A stretch of DNA of 64,000 nucleotides from Actinomycetospora lemnae. GTDB lineage: Bacteria > Actinomycetota > Actinomycetes > Mycobacteriales > Pseudonocardiaceae. A program made the translations under genes and the position numbers. Of the stretch, positions 1 through 8,529 are shown piece after piece. The first letter of the stretch is position 1. Each line of letters opens with the position of its first letter. The stretch is taken from positions 203,063-267,062 of the forward strand of contig NZ_JAQZAO010000009.1 of NCBI RefSeq assembly GCF_028737315.1. The letters run 5' to 3'. The notes below the pieces were generated by a model. It was given only the letters and a program-made list of their open reading frames with translations. It was not told the origin of the DNA and searched no databases.

Positions 1-774
1 TTCGAGTCCGCCGGGTCGCTCGGGGAGGAAGCCCGCTCCCCCCGTCGCACGGTCCCGCGCGCCATGCTCGTCGCGATCGGGCTCGGAGCGGTCTTCTACG
101 CCGCGTGCATGGTCGCCCAGAGCCTCGGGTTCGGCACGGACAGCGCCGGCGTCGCGGCGTTCGCCGGGTCGCCCGCGCCGCTCGACGAGCTCGCGGGCCG
201 CTACGTCGGGGCCCCGATGGCCGTCGTCCTGGATCTCGTGGCGGTGATCAGCGCCGTGGGCGCCGGGCTCGGGTGCGTCGTGGTGGGTACGCGGCTGCTT
301 TTCGCGCTGGCCCGCGACCGCGTCCTGCCCGGCCGCCTCGCCTCGGTCGCCGCCTCCGGCACTCCCCTCGCCCCCGTGGCCGTCGAGCTGGCGATGTCGC
401 TGGCGCTGCTCGTCGGCTTCCGCCTGGCCGGCGCCTCGCCGTCGCGGACGTTCTTCACCCTGGCCACCCTCGGGGTGCTGAGCCTGCTGGTGATGTACGT
501 CGTGACCGACCTGGCGGCGGCCCGGCTGCGGTGGCGGGCCGGGCGCCGTGCGTCGGTCGCGTGGCCCGTGCTCGGGGCGCTGGCCGCCGGCACCGTGCTC
601 GGGCTGCAGGTCGCCTCGGTCGCCTCGTCGGGCGACGCGGGTCCTCTCGTCGTCGTGGGGTGGCTCGTCGTGGGCGTGCTCGTGCTGTTGCTGCCCGGGC
701 AGGTCGACCGGATCGCCCGAGGGCTCGCCCGGAGCCGCGACGCGTCGGGTGGACCGCCCGCCGCGCCGGCGTAG
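1..774 (+). CDS. APC-superfamily amino acid permease, C-terminal part
   Basis: The frame is open from the first base and ends with TAG at 772, so only the last 257 residues are present and the start lies upstream. The first residues, FESAGSLGEEAR, match the conserved LGEEA..P loop of APC amino acid permeases, followed by the usual basic stretch. Six hydrophobic segments follow (near residues 22-40, 75-95, 120-135, 150-165, 178-195 and 205-222), as expected for the second half of a 12-helix transporter in the cytoplasmic membrane. The substrate cannot be read; uptake of an amino acid or polyamine is the family expectation. It converges on the small zinc-finger gene that ends 28 bases downstream. 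Confidence 0.85.
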   Translation, partial: FESAGSLGEEARSPRRTVPRAMLVAIGLGAVFYAACMVAQSLGFGTDSAGVAAFAGSPAPLDELAGRYVGAPMAVVLDLVAVISAVGAGLGCVVVGTRLLFALARDRVLPGRLASVAASGTPLAPVAVELAMSLALLVGFRLAGASPSRTFFTLATLGVLSLLVMYVVTDLAAARLRWRAGRRASVAWPVLGALAAGTVLGLQVASVASSGDAGPLVVVGWLVVGVLVLLLPGQVDRIARGLARSRDASGGPPAAPA

Positions 775-801
775 GTGACCACGCCGCCGATCGACCTCCG
801 G

Positions 802-1002
802 TCAGGACGCGCCGCCCCGCCAGCTGCGGAAGAGCTCGAGCAGCCGCCGCTCCAGGCCCGCGTCGAGCGGCCGCGCGTCCTCGCCGGCCCGCTCGGCGCA
901 GGACGGGCAGGCCGAGAGGTGATCGGCGACCAGGTCGAGCTCGTCGGGGGCCCACCCGTGCTCGAGACCGGCGAGCACGCGAGGGCAGCTGAGGCCGTCC
1001 AT
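802..1002 (-). CDS. Small zf-HC2-type zinc-finger protein
   Basis: A 66-residue protein starting at the ATG whose complement is CAT at 1000-1002. It carries C6, then H28-x3-C32-x2-C35, the H-x3-C-x2-C signature of the zinc-binding anti-sigma (zf-HC2) fold that in ZAS proteins holds a sigma factor. There is no membrane segment and no sigma factor gene next to it, so it may be a soluble orphan anti-sigma-like protein rather than a classical membrane anti-sigma factor. A longer frame reaches 1101, but its extra N-terminus is Arg/Pro-rich and would overlap the divergent flavoenzyme gene, so the internal ATG was chosen. Confidence 0.6.
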   Translation of the reverse strand: MDGLSCPRVLAGLEHGWAPDELDLVADHLSACPSCAERAGEDARPLDAGLERRLLELFRSWRGGAS

Positions 1003-1048
1003 GGACCCCAGTCTCCGACCCGACCCCGATCGTTGCGCCGACGGACCC

Positions 1049-1054
1049 GTAACG
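1049..1054 (+). promoter_or_regulatory. GTAACG box, copy 1
   Basis: GTAACG begins exactly 34 bases before the GTG start at 1083. The same hexamer begins 34 bases before the starts at 3815 and 8564. The flanks are G/C-rich and partly shared (GGACC just upstream in copies 1 and 2). It could be part of a promoter or an activator site; the spacing is observed, the role is inferred. Confidence 0.35.
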
Positions 1055-1082
1055 CCCGGGGCGGTCCGCGGTCTGCACGACC

Positions 1083-2462
1083 GTGACGCAGCACGAGACA
1101 CAGCACACCGACGTCGTGGTGATCGGTCTGGGGCCGGGCGGGGAGACCGCGGCGGGCCGGCTGCTCGAGGCCGGGCTGGACGTGGTCGGGATCGAACGGG
1201 AGCTCGTCGGCGGTGAGTGCCCGTACTGGGGCTGCGTCCCCAGCAAGATGATCGTCCGGGCTGCGGGCACGGTGTCCGAGGCCCACCGGGTCGACCAGCT
1301 CGCCGGCACCGCCACCGTCCGGCCCGACGTCGCCCCGGTCGCGCGCCGGATCCGGGCCGAGGCCACCGACGGCTGGGACGACACGGTCGCGGTCGAGCGG
1401 TTCGAGAAGCTCGGTGGGCGGTTCGTCCGCGGATCGGCCCGCATCGAGGGGCCGGGACGGGTCCGCGTGGGCGACCAGGTGTTCACCGCCGGGCGCGGGG
1501 TGGTCCTCGCGACCGGCTCCCGACCGGTCACGCCCCCGATCCCGGGCCTGGACACGGTCGCGTCCTGGACCAACCGGGAGGCCGTCGCCGCCGAGGTGGT
1601 CCCGCCCTCCCTGGTCGTCCTCGGCGGCGGTGCCATCGGCCTCGAGCTCGCCCAGGCGTTCGCCCGGTTCGGCTCCTCGGTCACCGTGATCGAGGCCGCC
1701 GAGCACGTCCTGCCCGCGGAGGAGCCGGAGGTGGGCGATCTCCTGGCGGAGGTGCTGCGCGCGGAGGGCGTGGACCTCCGGCTCGGGCGCCGGGCGGTCT
1801 GGGTCAGCGACGGCGCCGACGGCCCCGTGGTGGACCTCGACGACGGCACACGGGCCGAGGGGACGCGCCTGCTGGTGGCGGTCGGGCGGCGGCCCGCCCT
1901 CGACGGCCTCGGTCTGGAGCACTACGACATCGACCCCCCGGGACGCGGCGTGCCCGTCGACGAGCAGCTCCGAGCGGCGGACGGACTGTGGGCGATCGGC
2001 GACGTCACCGGCGTCGGCGCCTTCACCCACCTCGCGGTCTACCAGGCCGAGGTCGCCGCCGCGGACATCCTCGGTCACCAGGGCACCGGCGCCGACTACG
2101 CCGCCCTGGCCCGGGTGACGTTCACCGACCCCGAGGTCGGCTCGGTGGGCCTGTCGGAAGAGGCCGCCCGCGCCCGCGGACTGGACGTGGCCACCGGCGT
2201 CGCACCGGTCGCGGCGTCCTCCCGGGGGTTCATCCACGGTCCGGGCAACGCGGGTCTGGTCAAGCTGGTGGCCGACCGCGCGACCGGGGCGCTCGTCGGC
2301 GCCACCGCCGCGGGCCCCGTCGGCGGGGAGGTGCTCTCGATGCTCACCCTCGCGGTGCACGCCGGCATCCCGGTCGATGACCTGCGACGGATGCACTACG
2401 CCTACCCCACGTTCCATCGTGGCGTGCTCGACGCCCTCGCCGGACTGCCCGCGGGGCGATGA
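1083..2462 (+). CDS. Pyridine nucleotide-disulfide oxidoreductase (MerA/Lpd-like)
   Basis: 459 residues, class I flavoprotein disulfide reductase. Visible in order: FAD-binding glycine motif VIGLGPGGETAA near residue 12, the redox cysteine pair in GGECPYWGCVPSK (C-x4-C), the NAD(P)H-binding motif VVLGGGAIGLELA near residue 180, the second FAD motif with AIGDVTG, and the C-terminal dimer domain. The catalytic His-Glu pair of lipoamide dehydrogenase (AHPT..E) is replaced by AYPTFHRG, so the proton-relay histidine is a tyrosine, as in mercuric reductases. It is therefore unlikely to be the E3 subunit of a dehydrogenase complex; a quinone, metal or low-molecular thiol reductase is more plausible. 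The GTG start lies 34 bases after a GTAACG box. The stop overlaps the antiporter start (ATGA), so the two are co-translated. Confidence 0.8.
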   Translation: MTQHETQHTDVVVIGLGPGGETAAGRLLEAGLDVVGIERELVGGECPYWGCVPSKMIVRAAGTVSEAHRVDQLAGTATVRPDVAPVARRIRAEATDGWDDTVAVERFEKLGGRFVRGSARIEGPGRVRVGDQVFTAGRGVVLATGSRPVTPPIPGLDTVASWTNREAVAAEVVPPSLVVLGGGAIGLELAQAFARFGSSVTVIEAAEHVLPAEEPEVGDLLAEVLRAEGVDLRLGRRAVWVSDGADGPVVDLDDGTRAEGTRLLVAVGRRPALDGLGLEHYDIDPPGRGVPVDEQLRAADGLWAIGDVTGVGAFTHLAVYQAEVAAADILGHQGTGADYAALARVTFTDPEVGSVGLSEEAARARGLDVATGVAPVAASSRGFIHGPGNAGLVKLVADRATGALVGATAAGPVGGEVLSMLTLAVHAGIPVDDLRRMHYAYPTFHRGVLDALAGLPAGR

Positions 2463-3745
2463 CGACGATGGCGTTCACCAACCTGTTGGTCGTCGTCGCG
2501 GTGGCGTTCCTGGCGCCGCTCGCCGTGCGGCTCGCCCCGGCGCTGCGGGTGCCCTCGCCGGTGCTGGAGATCGTCGCGGGCATCGTGCTCGGACCCTCGG
2601 TCCTGGGCTGGGTGGACACCGACGTGCCGGTGCAGGTCCTGGCGCTGATCGGGCTGGCGTTCCTGCTGTTCCTCGCGGGGCTGGAGATCGATGTCCATCG
2701 GCTGCGTGGCCGGCCGCTGCGCCTGGCCCTGACGGGCTTCGTCCTGTCCTTCGCGGTGGCGGTCGGCGCCGGCGCGGCGCTCGGGGCGGGTGGCCTCACC
2801 ACGGCGCCGTTGCTGGTGGCGATCGTCCTGTGCGCCACCTCGCTCGGGCTCGTGGTCCCGGTCCTCAAGGACGCCGGCGAGATCTCGGGTGGCACCGGAC
2901 AGTTGATCGTGGCGGCCGCGTCGATCGCCGACTTCGGCGCGGTCATCCTGCTGTCGCTGTTCTTCTCCGAGGAGTCGAGCGGGCTCGGGGCCAAGCTGCT
3001 GCTGCTCGTCGGTCTGGTCGTGGTCGCCGCGCTCGCGGTCCTGGCGCTGATGCGGGCCGAGCGCAACGCGCGGGCGATGCGGGTGCTCAGCATGCTGGCG
3101 GACACGACGGCACAGATCCGTGTGCGGTTCTCGGTCGTGCTCCTCGTGGCGTTCGTCGCGCTGGCCCAGGGTCTGGGGTTCGAGGCGATCCTGGGGGCCT
3201 TCCTGGCCGGCGCGGCGCTGCGCCTGATCGACCCGGGTGCCGCCGTCACCCACCCGCAGACCGAGGTGAAGCTGAACGCCATCGGCTACGGCTTCGTCAT
3301 CCCCGTGTTCTTCGTGGCCAGCGGGATCGCCTTCGACGCCCGGGCGCTCTTCGCGTCGACCGCCGGGCTGGTCCAGGTCCCCGTGTTCCTGGCGGCGCTG
3401 TTCGTGGTGCGGGCGCTGCCGGCGGTGGTCTACCGGCGGGCCCTCGGGACCCGCCGCACGGTCGCCGCGGGCTTCCTGCAGGCGACCTCGCTGCCCTTCA
3501 TCGTCGCCGCGACCATGATCGGCGAACGTCTCGGGGCCCTCTCCCCCGCCTCCGGGGCCGCGCTGATCGCGGCCGGGCTGATCTCGGTCCTGGTGTTCCC
3601 GGCGGTCGCCCTGGCCGTGCTGCGCGGCGGTGCGGGCGGCACCGGGCCGGTGCCGGAGCCGCGCGCTGCCGCGGACGCGGCGTCCGGACCCGGAGTCACG
3701 CCGACCCAGGGGTCGGGAGCCTCCGGACGGCGACCATCGCCATGA
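2459..3745 (+). CDS. CPA2-family cation/proton antiporter (Kef type)
   Basis: 428 residues, almost all hydrophobic, with about 12 membrane helices and the family opening motif VLEIVAGIVLGPSVLGW near residue 35. A conserved acidic residue sits in the middle of a helix (SIADFGAVIL, near residue 160), where CPA2 exchangers bind the cation. Family members exchange Na+ or K+ for protons at the cytoplasmic membrane. The C-terminal 45 residues are Ala/Gly/Pro-rich, and no RCK/TrkA nucleotide-binding domain follows, so it is the short form. Start ATG at 2459 overlaps the stop of the flavoenzyme, suggesting a redox-linked or stress-linked transport unit, as in Kef systems where a flavoprotein partners the channel. 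That partnership is inference. Confidence 0.85.
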   Translation: MTTMAFTNLLVVVAVAFLAPLAVRLAPALRVPSPVLEIVAGIVLGPSVLGWVDTDVPVQVLALIGLAFLLFLAGLEIDVHRLRGRPLRLALTGFVLSFAVAVGAGAALGAGGLTTAPLLVAIVLCATSLGLVVPVLKDAGEISGGTGQLIVAAASIADFGAVILLSLFFSEESSGLGAKLLLLVGLVVVAALAVLALMRAERNARAMRVLSMLADTTAQIRVRFSVVLLVAFVALAQGLGFEAILGAFLAGAALRLIDPGAAVTHPQTEVKLNAIGYGFVIPVFFVASGIAFDARALFASTAGLVQVPVFLAALFVVRALPAVVYRRALGTRRTVAAGFLQATSLPFIVAATMIGERLGALSPASGAALIAAGLISVLVFPAVALAVLRGGAGGTGPVPEPRAAADAASGPGVTPTQGSGASGRRPSP

Positions 3746-3780
3746 CCATCGCCATGACCGAGGCCGTCGTCGCGCGGACC

Positions 3781-3786
3781 GTAACG
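3781..3786 (+). promoter_or_regulatory. GTAACG box, copy 2
   Basis: GTAACG begins 34 bases before the ATG at 3815, the same distance as copies at 1049 and 8530. It heads the SDR/cyclase/GMC operon. It is preceded by GCGGACC, similar to GACGGACCC before copy 1. Confidence 0.35.
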
Positions 3787-3814
3787 CCTGGCCTGTTCGC
3801 CGGTCGGATCCACC

Positions 3815-4480
3815 ATGAGCGCAGCGATGACGAGCGACGTCCTCGTCGCCACCCGGGAGGCCTGGCACCGACTCGCCGAGCACGTGCTGGCCCCGGCCCG
3901 GTACGCGGTGGACGGGCACATCAGCCTGCAGGTCGCGCCCGGTGGGTTCGGGACGCCCGAGGTCGGGACCCCGGCGATGCGGGTCGCGGTGGACGGCGAG
4001 CAGCTGGTGGTGGTCCGCGACGGCCGTGAGGTCCGCAGTGCCCCCCGCACGCTGCGCGAGGCCGCCGACCTCGTCGGCATCGAGCCCGGCGCCCCGGACG
4101 GCGTCTACCCGCCCGCCACGCCCTGCCACCCCGACGAGCCCCTCGCCATCGACCCGGCGGCGGCCCGCGAGCTCGCCGACTGGTACCGGCTCGGGGCCGA
4201 GGCCCTGGCCGACCTCGCCCCGGACGAGCCGGCGCGGCTCTGGCCCGAGCACTTCGACCTCGGCATCAGCGTCGACCGGGTCAACTACGGCATCTCGCCG
4301 GGCGACGCCGTGATCGGTGAGCCCTATGCCTACGCCGGGCCGTGGGACGCGCTCGACGACCCCGACGGCTTCTTCGACCGGTCGTTCGGGGCCGCCCGCA
4401 CCCGACGCGAGGTGCGCTCCGTCGCCGACCTCGCCGCCTTCTTCCGCACCGCTCGTGACCACTCCAGGAGGACACCGTGA
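3815..4480 (+). CDS. Conserved protein of unknown function, first gene of catabolic operon
   Basis: 221 residues, soluble, no signal peptide or membrane segment. I do not recognise a named family with certainty. It has a C-terminal stretch DLGISVDRVNYGISPGD then EPYAYAGPW, a layout seen in actinobacterial proteins of unknown function, and an acidic, proline-rich middle. It stops four bases into the next gene (GTGA overlap at 4477), so it is translationally coupled to the SDR and shares the operon with a cyclase and a GMC oxidoreductase. That context suggests a role in handling the same substrate, possibly a binding or accessory protein. Another in-frame ATG lies at 3827; no clear Shine-Dalgarno separates them. 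Confidence 0.75.
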   Translation: MSAAMTSDVLVATREAWHRLAEHVLAPARYAVDGHISLQVAPGGFGTPEVGTPAMRVAVDGEQLVVVRDGREVRSAPRTLREAADLVGIEPGAPDGVYPPATPCHPDEPLAIDPAAARELADWYRLGAEALADLAPDEPARLWPEHFDLGISVDRVNYGISPGDAVIGEPYAYAGPWDALDDPDGFFDRSFGAARTRREVRSVADLAAFFRTARDHSRRTP

Positions 4481-5298
4481 AGGGACTGCAGGGCAAGACC
4501 GCGATCGTGACCGGCGGCAGCTCCGGCATCGGCCAGACCATCGCCGTGCGGCTCGGCGAGGAGGGCGTCGACGTCGCCATCAACTACGTCGGCCGCCCGG
4601 AGGGGGCCGAGGAGACCCGCGACCAGATCGAGCACGGCGTGGACATCTGCATGAAGCAGATGGCCGAGTCCGGCACGCGGCCCGTGCTGGTCGAGGCCGA
4701 CGTGTCCGACGAGTCGCAGGTCGCCCGCATGTTCGAGGAGGTCGTGTCCGCCTACGGCCGGGTCGACTTCCTCATCAACAACGCCGGCATCCAGGTCGCC
4801 GAGGACACCGAGAAGCTCCCCGTCGCCGACTTCGACCGCGTCCTCGCGGTCAACCTGCGCGGCGCGTTCCTGTGTGCCCAGCAGGCCCTCCGCCGCTTCC
4901 TGGACGCCGACCGCCCCGGCGCGATCGTCAACGTGTCCAGCGTCCACCAGCTGATCCCCAAGCCGCGCTTCGCCGGCTACTCGGTGTCCAAGGGCGGGAT
5001 GCAGAACCTGACCCGCACGCTCGCGCTCGAGTACGCCGGTCGTGGCATCCGCGTCAACGGCATCGGGCCCGGCGCCACCGTCACCCCGATCAACCGCAGC
5101 TGGATCGACGACCCGGTCAAGCGGGCCGCCGTCGAGTCGCACATCCCCATGCGGCGGGCCGGCGGCGCGGAGGAGATGGCGGCCGCCACCGCGTTCCTGC
5201 TCTCGGACGAGGCCGCCTACATCACCGGTCAGACGTTGTTCGTCGACGGCGGGCTGACGCTGTTCCCCAGCTTCGAGACCACCTGGTCCTCCGAATGA
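4477..5298 (+). CDS. SDR-family oxidoreductase (glucose 1-dehydrogenase-like)
   Basis: 273 residues, classical short-chain dehydrogenase. The cofactor motif is TGGSSGIG near residue 12, NNAG follows near residue 106, a catalytic serine lies in VNVSSVH and the Tyr-Lys pair in YSVSKGG. The C-terminal FVDGG motif is present. A strong Shine-Dalgarno, AGGAGG, ends six bases before the GTG start. An insertion of about 15 residues after the third strand (the stretch around EHGVDICMKQMAESG) makes it slightly longer than the 250-residue norm. It probably oxidises or reduces an alcohol/ketone intermediate using NAD(P). It overlaps both neighbours by four bases within the operon. Confidence 0.9.
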   Translation: MKGLQGKTAIVTGGSSGIGQTIAVRLGEEGVDVAINYVGRPEGAEETRDQIEHGVDICMKQMAESGTRPVLVEADVSDESQVARMFEEVVSAYGRVDFLINNAGIQVAEDTEKLPVADFDRVLAVNLRGAFLCAQQALRRFLDADRPGAIVNVSSVHQLIPKPRFAGYSVSKGGMQNLTRTLALEYAGRGIRVNGIGPGATVTPINRSWIDDPVKRAAVESHIPMRRAGGAEEMAAATAFLLSDEAAYITGQTLFVDGGLTLFPSFETTWSSE

Positions 5299-6209
5299 GC
5301 ACCGCGGCCCCCGAGGCCTGGTGGCCGTCGCGATACGGAGCCGACGACGAGGCCGGCGCCCTCAACGAGATCACGGCCGACGGGGTGGTCGCGGCCGCCG
5401 GGCTCGTGCGGCGGGGCCGGGTCTACGACCTCGCGCACGTGCTGGACGAGCACGTGCCGGCCTTCCCGGGGCGCAGCTTCCGCCAGTACCTGACCACCAA
5501 CTACCACCACATCAACCGCCGCGGCGCGAACGCGGGCCCGGCCGGACTGGGCGCCAACAACGCGAACTGGATCGTCGAGCAGGTGACGGCCACCCAGCAG
5601 ATGGGCACGCACCTCGACGGGCTCAACCACCTGCAGGACGGCGACCGCACCTACAACGGGCACCGCCTGGCCGAGATCGTCGAGGACCACGGCACCAGCC
5701 GCCTCGGCATCGACACGCTGCCGCAGGTCGTGACGCGGGGCCTGTGCCTGGACATCGCCGCCGTGCGCGGGGTGGAGCGGCTCGACGGCGGCGACGTCGT
5801 CACCCCCGACGACGTCCGAGCCGCCCTGGACCGGGCCGGTCTCGCCGTCCGTCCCGGCGACGCGGTGCTGTTCCACACCGGGTGGGGCGGGCTGTGGGGG
5901 GTCGACAACGCGACCTACGCCCACGCCGAGCCCGGACCCGGCGTCGAGGTCGGCGACTGGCTCGCCGACTCCTGCGTCGCCCTGACCGGCGCCGACACCT
6001 GGAGCTTCGGGGCCTACCCGCCCGAGGACAAGGACCGGCCCTTCGTCGTCCCGCAGACCCTCAACACCCGGCACGGGGTGCTCGTCGCGGAGAACCTCCG
6101 CCTCGGCGAGCTCGCCCGCGACCGCGTCGCCGAGTTCCTGCTCGTCGTCTCCCACGCCAAGTTGCGCGGCGCCACCGGGGCCTGGGTCGCCCCGCTGGCC
6201 GTCATCTGA
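5295..6209 (+). CDS. Cyclase family / isatin hydrolase-like metal hydrolase
   Basis: 304 residues. The metal-binding signature of the cyclase (PF04199) family is present as QQMGTHLDGLNH near residue 100, matching the HxGTHxDxPxH pattern of isatin hydrolase and kynurenine formamidase except that the first position is Q and Pro is replaced by Leu. A second conserved region reads GDAVLFHTGWGGLWG. Family members hydrolyse cyclic or amide substrates with a divalent metal. The start ATG overlaps the SDR stop (ATGA). Together with the GMC oxidoreductase it fits opening of a lactone or lactam formed by oxidation; the actual substrate is unknown. Confidence 0.85.
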   Translation: MSTAAPEAWWPSRYGADDEAGALNEITADGVVAAAGLVRRGRVYDLAHVLDEHVPAFPGRSFRQYLTTNYHHINRRGANAGPAGLGANNANWIVEQVTATQQMGTHLDGLNHLQDGDRTYNGHRLAEIVEDHGTSRLGIDTLPQVVTRGLCLDIAAVRGVERLDGGDVVTPDDVRAALDRAGLAVRPGDAVLFHTGWGGLWGVDNATYAHAEPGPGVEVGDWLADSCVALTGADTWSFGAYPPEDKDRPFVVPQTLNTRHGVLVAENLRLGELARDRVAEFLLVVSHAKLRGATGAWVAPLAVI

Positions 6210-6223
6210 AAGGCAGAGCCCTC

Positions 6224-7801
6224 ATGTCCGACCACTACGACGTCATCGTCATCGGCTCCGGCGCCGGCGGTGGCACCCTCGTCCACGCCCTGGCGCCCAC
6301 CGGCAAGCGCATCCTGCTGCTCGAGCGCGGTGAGCGGCTCCCTCGGGAGATCGAGAACTGGGACCCGGCCTCGGTGTGGCTCGACGGGCGCTACAGCAAC
6401 TCCGGCACGTGGACCGACGCCACGACCGGCAAGCGGTTCACCCCCAAGCAGCACTACTACGTCGGCGGGAACACGAAGGTCTACGGAGCGATCCTCTTCC
6501 GGATGCGCGAACGCGACTTCGGGGTCGTGGCCCACGTCGACGGCGTCTCCCCCGCCTGGCCGCTGTCGTACACCGATTTCGAGCCCTACTACACGAGGGC
6601 GGAGCAGCTCTACCAGGTCCACGGCCGCCGGGGCGTGGACCCGACCGACCCGCCCTCGGCGAGCCCCTATCCCTACCCCCCGATCAGCCACGAACCCCGC
6701 ATCGCGCAGCTCGAGGACGACCTGACACGGATCGGTCTGCACCCGTTCCCGCTGCCCAACGGCATCCTCATGGACGAGGCGGCCATGCAGACCTCGCCCT
6801 GCGTGCGCTGCGCGACCTGCGACGGCTACCCCTGCATCACCAACGGCAAGGCCGACGCCCAGACGATCTGCGTGGAGCCGGCGCTGCGGCACCCGAACGT
6901 CACGCTGCTCACCGGGGCCCGGGTCACGCGCCTGGAGACCGACCCGTCGGGGCGCACGGTCGACCGTGTCGTGGTGGAGCGCGACGGCGCCCGCGAGGAG
7001 TACTCGGCGGACATCGTCGCCGTCGCCGGCGGGGCGATCAACTCGGCGGCGCTGCTGCTGCGCAGCGCCAGCGACACCCACCCCGCCGGGCTCGGCAACG
7101 GCAGCGGCGTCGTCGGACGGCACCTGATGATGCACAACAACTCCTCGCTGATCGCCTTCTCCACCGTCCCCAACCCGACGAAGTTCCAGAAGACGCTCGG
7201 CATCAACGACTACTACTTCGACGACGGTGACGGCGGCCCGCCGCTGGGTGCCATGCAGATGCTGGGCAAGTCCGACGCCACGCTGATCGGGTTCGACGCG
7301 CCCGAGGCCGAGGACCCGGCCGACCTCGCGCGGCACGCGATGGACTTCTGGCTGACCACCGAGGACCTGCCGCTGCCCGGCAACCAGGTCGTCGTCGACG
7401 GCGACGGGGACATCTCGCTGCGCTACACCCCGACCAACCTCGACGCCCACCGTCGGCTGCGGGAGAAGTTCACCGGCCTGCTCTCGAGCATCCGGTGCCG
7501 CGAGGAGGTCCTCGAGGGCTACGGCTACCGCGGGGGCCGGCTGGGGATCTCCGGGGTCGCGCACCAGAACGGGACGGTGCGCTTCGGCGCCGACCCCGCC
7601 GGCTCGGCACTGGACCGGGACTGCCGGATGCACGAGCTGGACAACCTCTACGTGGTCGACTCCAGCTTCTTCGTCTCCTCGTCGGCGGTGAACCCGACGC
7701 TGACCATCATCGCGAACGCGCTGCGGGTGGCCGACCACCTCGTCGACCGTCTCGACGCGCACGTGCCGGCACAGCGCGGCGTGCCCGTGGGCGTGTCCTG
7801 A
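6224..7801 (+). CDS. GMC-family FAD oxidoreductase
   Basis: 525 residues. The FAD-binding motif VIVIGSGAGGGTL lies at residue 6, followed by the GMC signature GGNTKVYGAILFRMR near residue 80. The catalytic pair is His447 (GVAHQNGT) and Asn490 (SAVNPTLTI). A cysteine-rich patch near residue 190 (SPCVRCATCDGYPC) resembles that of GMC sorbosone/gluconate-type dehydrogenases. Such enzymes oxidise alcohol groups of sugars or alicyclic alcohols with FAD. No signal peptide is visible, so it should be cytoplasmic. It starts 14 bases after the cyclase stop with GAAAGGCAG as ribosome site. Confidence 0.9.
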   Translation: MSDHYDVIVIGSGAGGGTLVHALAPTGKRILLLERGERLPREIENWDPASVWLDGRYSNSGTWTDATTGKRFTPKQHYYVGGNTKVYGAILFRMRERDFGVVAHVDGVSPAWPLSYTDFEPYYTRAEQLYQVHGRRGVDPTDPPSASPYPYPPISHEPRIAQLEDDLTRIGLHPFPLPNGILMDEAAMQTSPCVRCATCDGYPCITNGKADAQTICVEPALRHPNVTLLTGARVTRLETDPSGRTVDRVVVERDGAREEYSADIVAVAGGAINSAALLLRSASDTHPAGLGNGSGVVGRHLMMHNNSSLIAFSTVPNPTKFQKTLGINDYYFDDGDGGPPLGAMQMLGKSDATLIGFDAPEAEDPADLARHAMDFWLTTEDLPLPGNQVVVDGDGDISLRYTPTNLDAHRRLREKFTGLLSSIRCREEVLEGYGYRGGRLGISGVAHQNGTVRFGADPAGSALDRDCRMHELDNLYVVDSSFFVSSSAVNPTLTIIANALRVADHLVDRLDAHVPAQRGVPVGVS

Positions 7802-7814
7802 GTAGGGTCGCCCC

Positions 7815-8522
7815 ATGGAGGGGTCGGCGGTGCTGGTCACCGGCGCCGCCTCGGGTATCGGGCGCGCCAGCGCCTTGGCGTTCCTCGGGGCCGGGGCGCG
7901 CGTCGCGGCCCTCGACGTGGACGCGGCGCGGTTGGCCGAGCTGCCCGACGAGATGGTGCACCTCCACGCGGACGTCCGACGCCCCGACGAGGTCGAGCGG
8001 GCGATCGCGACCGCCGTCGCCACGTTCGGCCGGCTCGACGTCGCCCACAACAACGCCGGGGTCCCCGGTCCCTACCAGCCGCTGTGGGAGTACTCCGAGG
8101 AGGACTTCGGGCGGGTCCTGGAGGTCGACCTGGTGGGGGTGTGGCGGTGCCTCAAGCACGAAGCCCGGCAGATGATCGCGCAGGGTGCCGGGTGCATCGT
8201 CAACACCTCGTCGATGCTGGCCGAGACGGGCATGGCGCAGAACGGCGCCTACACCGCGGCGAAGCACGGCGTCGAGGGCCTGACCCGCAGTGCGGCGCTG
8301 GAGCTGGCGCCGCACGGAGTGCGCGTGAACGCGGTGGCACCGGGGGTCACCCGGACCGGCATGACCTCGGCGGTCAGCGGGGAGCTCCTCGCGCAGGTGC
8401 CCCTGGGCCGCATCGCCGACCCGGGGGAGATCGCCGCCGCCGTGGTGTGGATGGCCTCGGGAGCGGCGTCCTACGTGACCGGGTCCACCCTGGTCGTCGA
8501 CGGCGGCTACCTGGCGCGGTAG
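7815..8522 (+). CDS. SDR-family oxidoreductase
   Basis: 235 residues with TGAASGIG near residue 9, NNAG near residue 79, catalytic Ser in NTSSML, the Tyr-Lys pair in YTAAKHG and the C-terminal VVDGGY. TAGGGT lies at 7803-7808, only six bases before the ATG, so besides read-through from the operon it may have its own promoter giving a leaderless transcript. It is the last gene of the catabolic cluster and probably acts on the product of the GMC enzyme or the cyclase. Substrate unknown. Confidence 0.88.
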   Translation: MEGSAVLVTGAASGIGRASALAFLGAGARVAALDVDAARLAELPDEMVHLHADVRRPDEVERAIATAVATFGRLDVAHNNAGVPGPYQPLWEYSEEDFGRVLEVDLVGVWRCLKHEARQMIAQGAGCIVNTSSMLAETGMAQNGAYTAAKHGVEGLTRSAALELAPHGVRVNAVAPGVTRTGMTSAVSGELLAQVPLGRIADPGEIAAAVVWMASGAASYVTGSTLVVDGGYLAR

Positions 8523-8529
8523 CCGGCAC

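Noticed and set aside
1083..2462. Considered as dihydrolipoamide dehydrogenase.
   Set aside because: The C-terminal His-Glu relay is AYPTFHRG, and no dehydrogenase complex genes are nearby.
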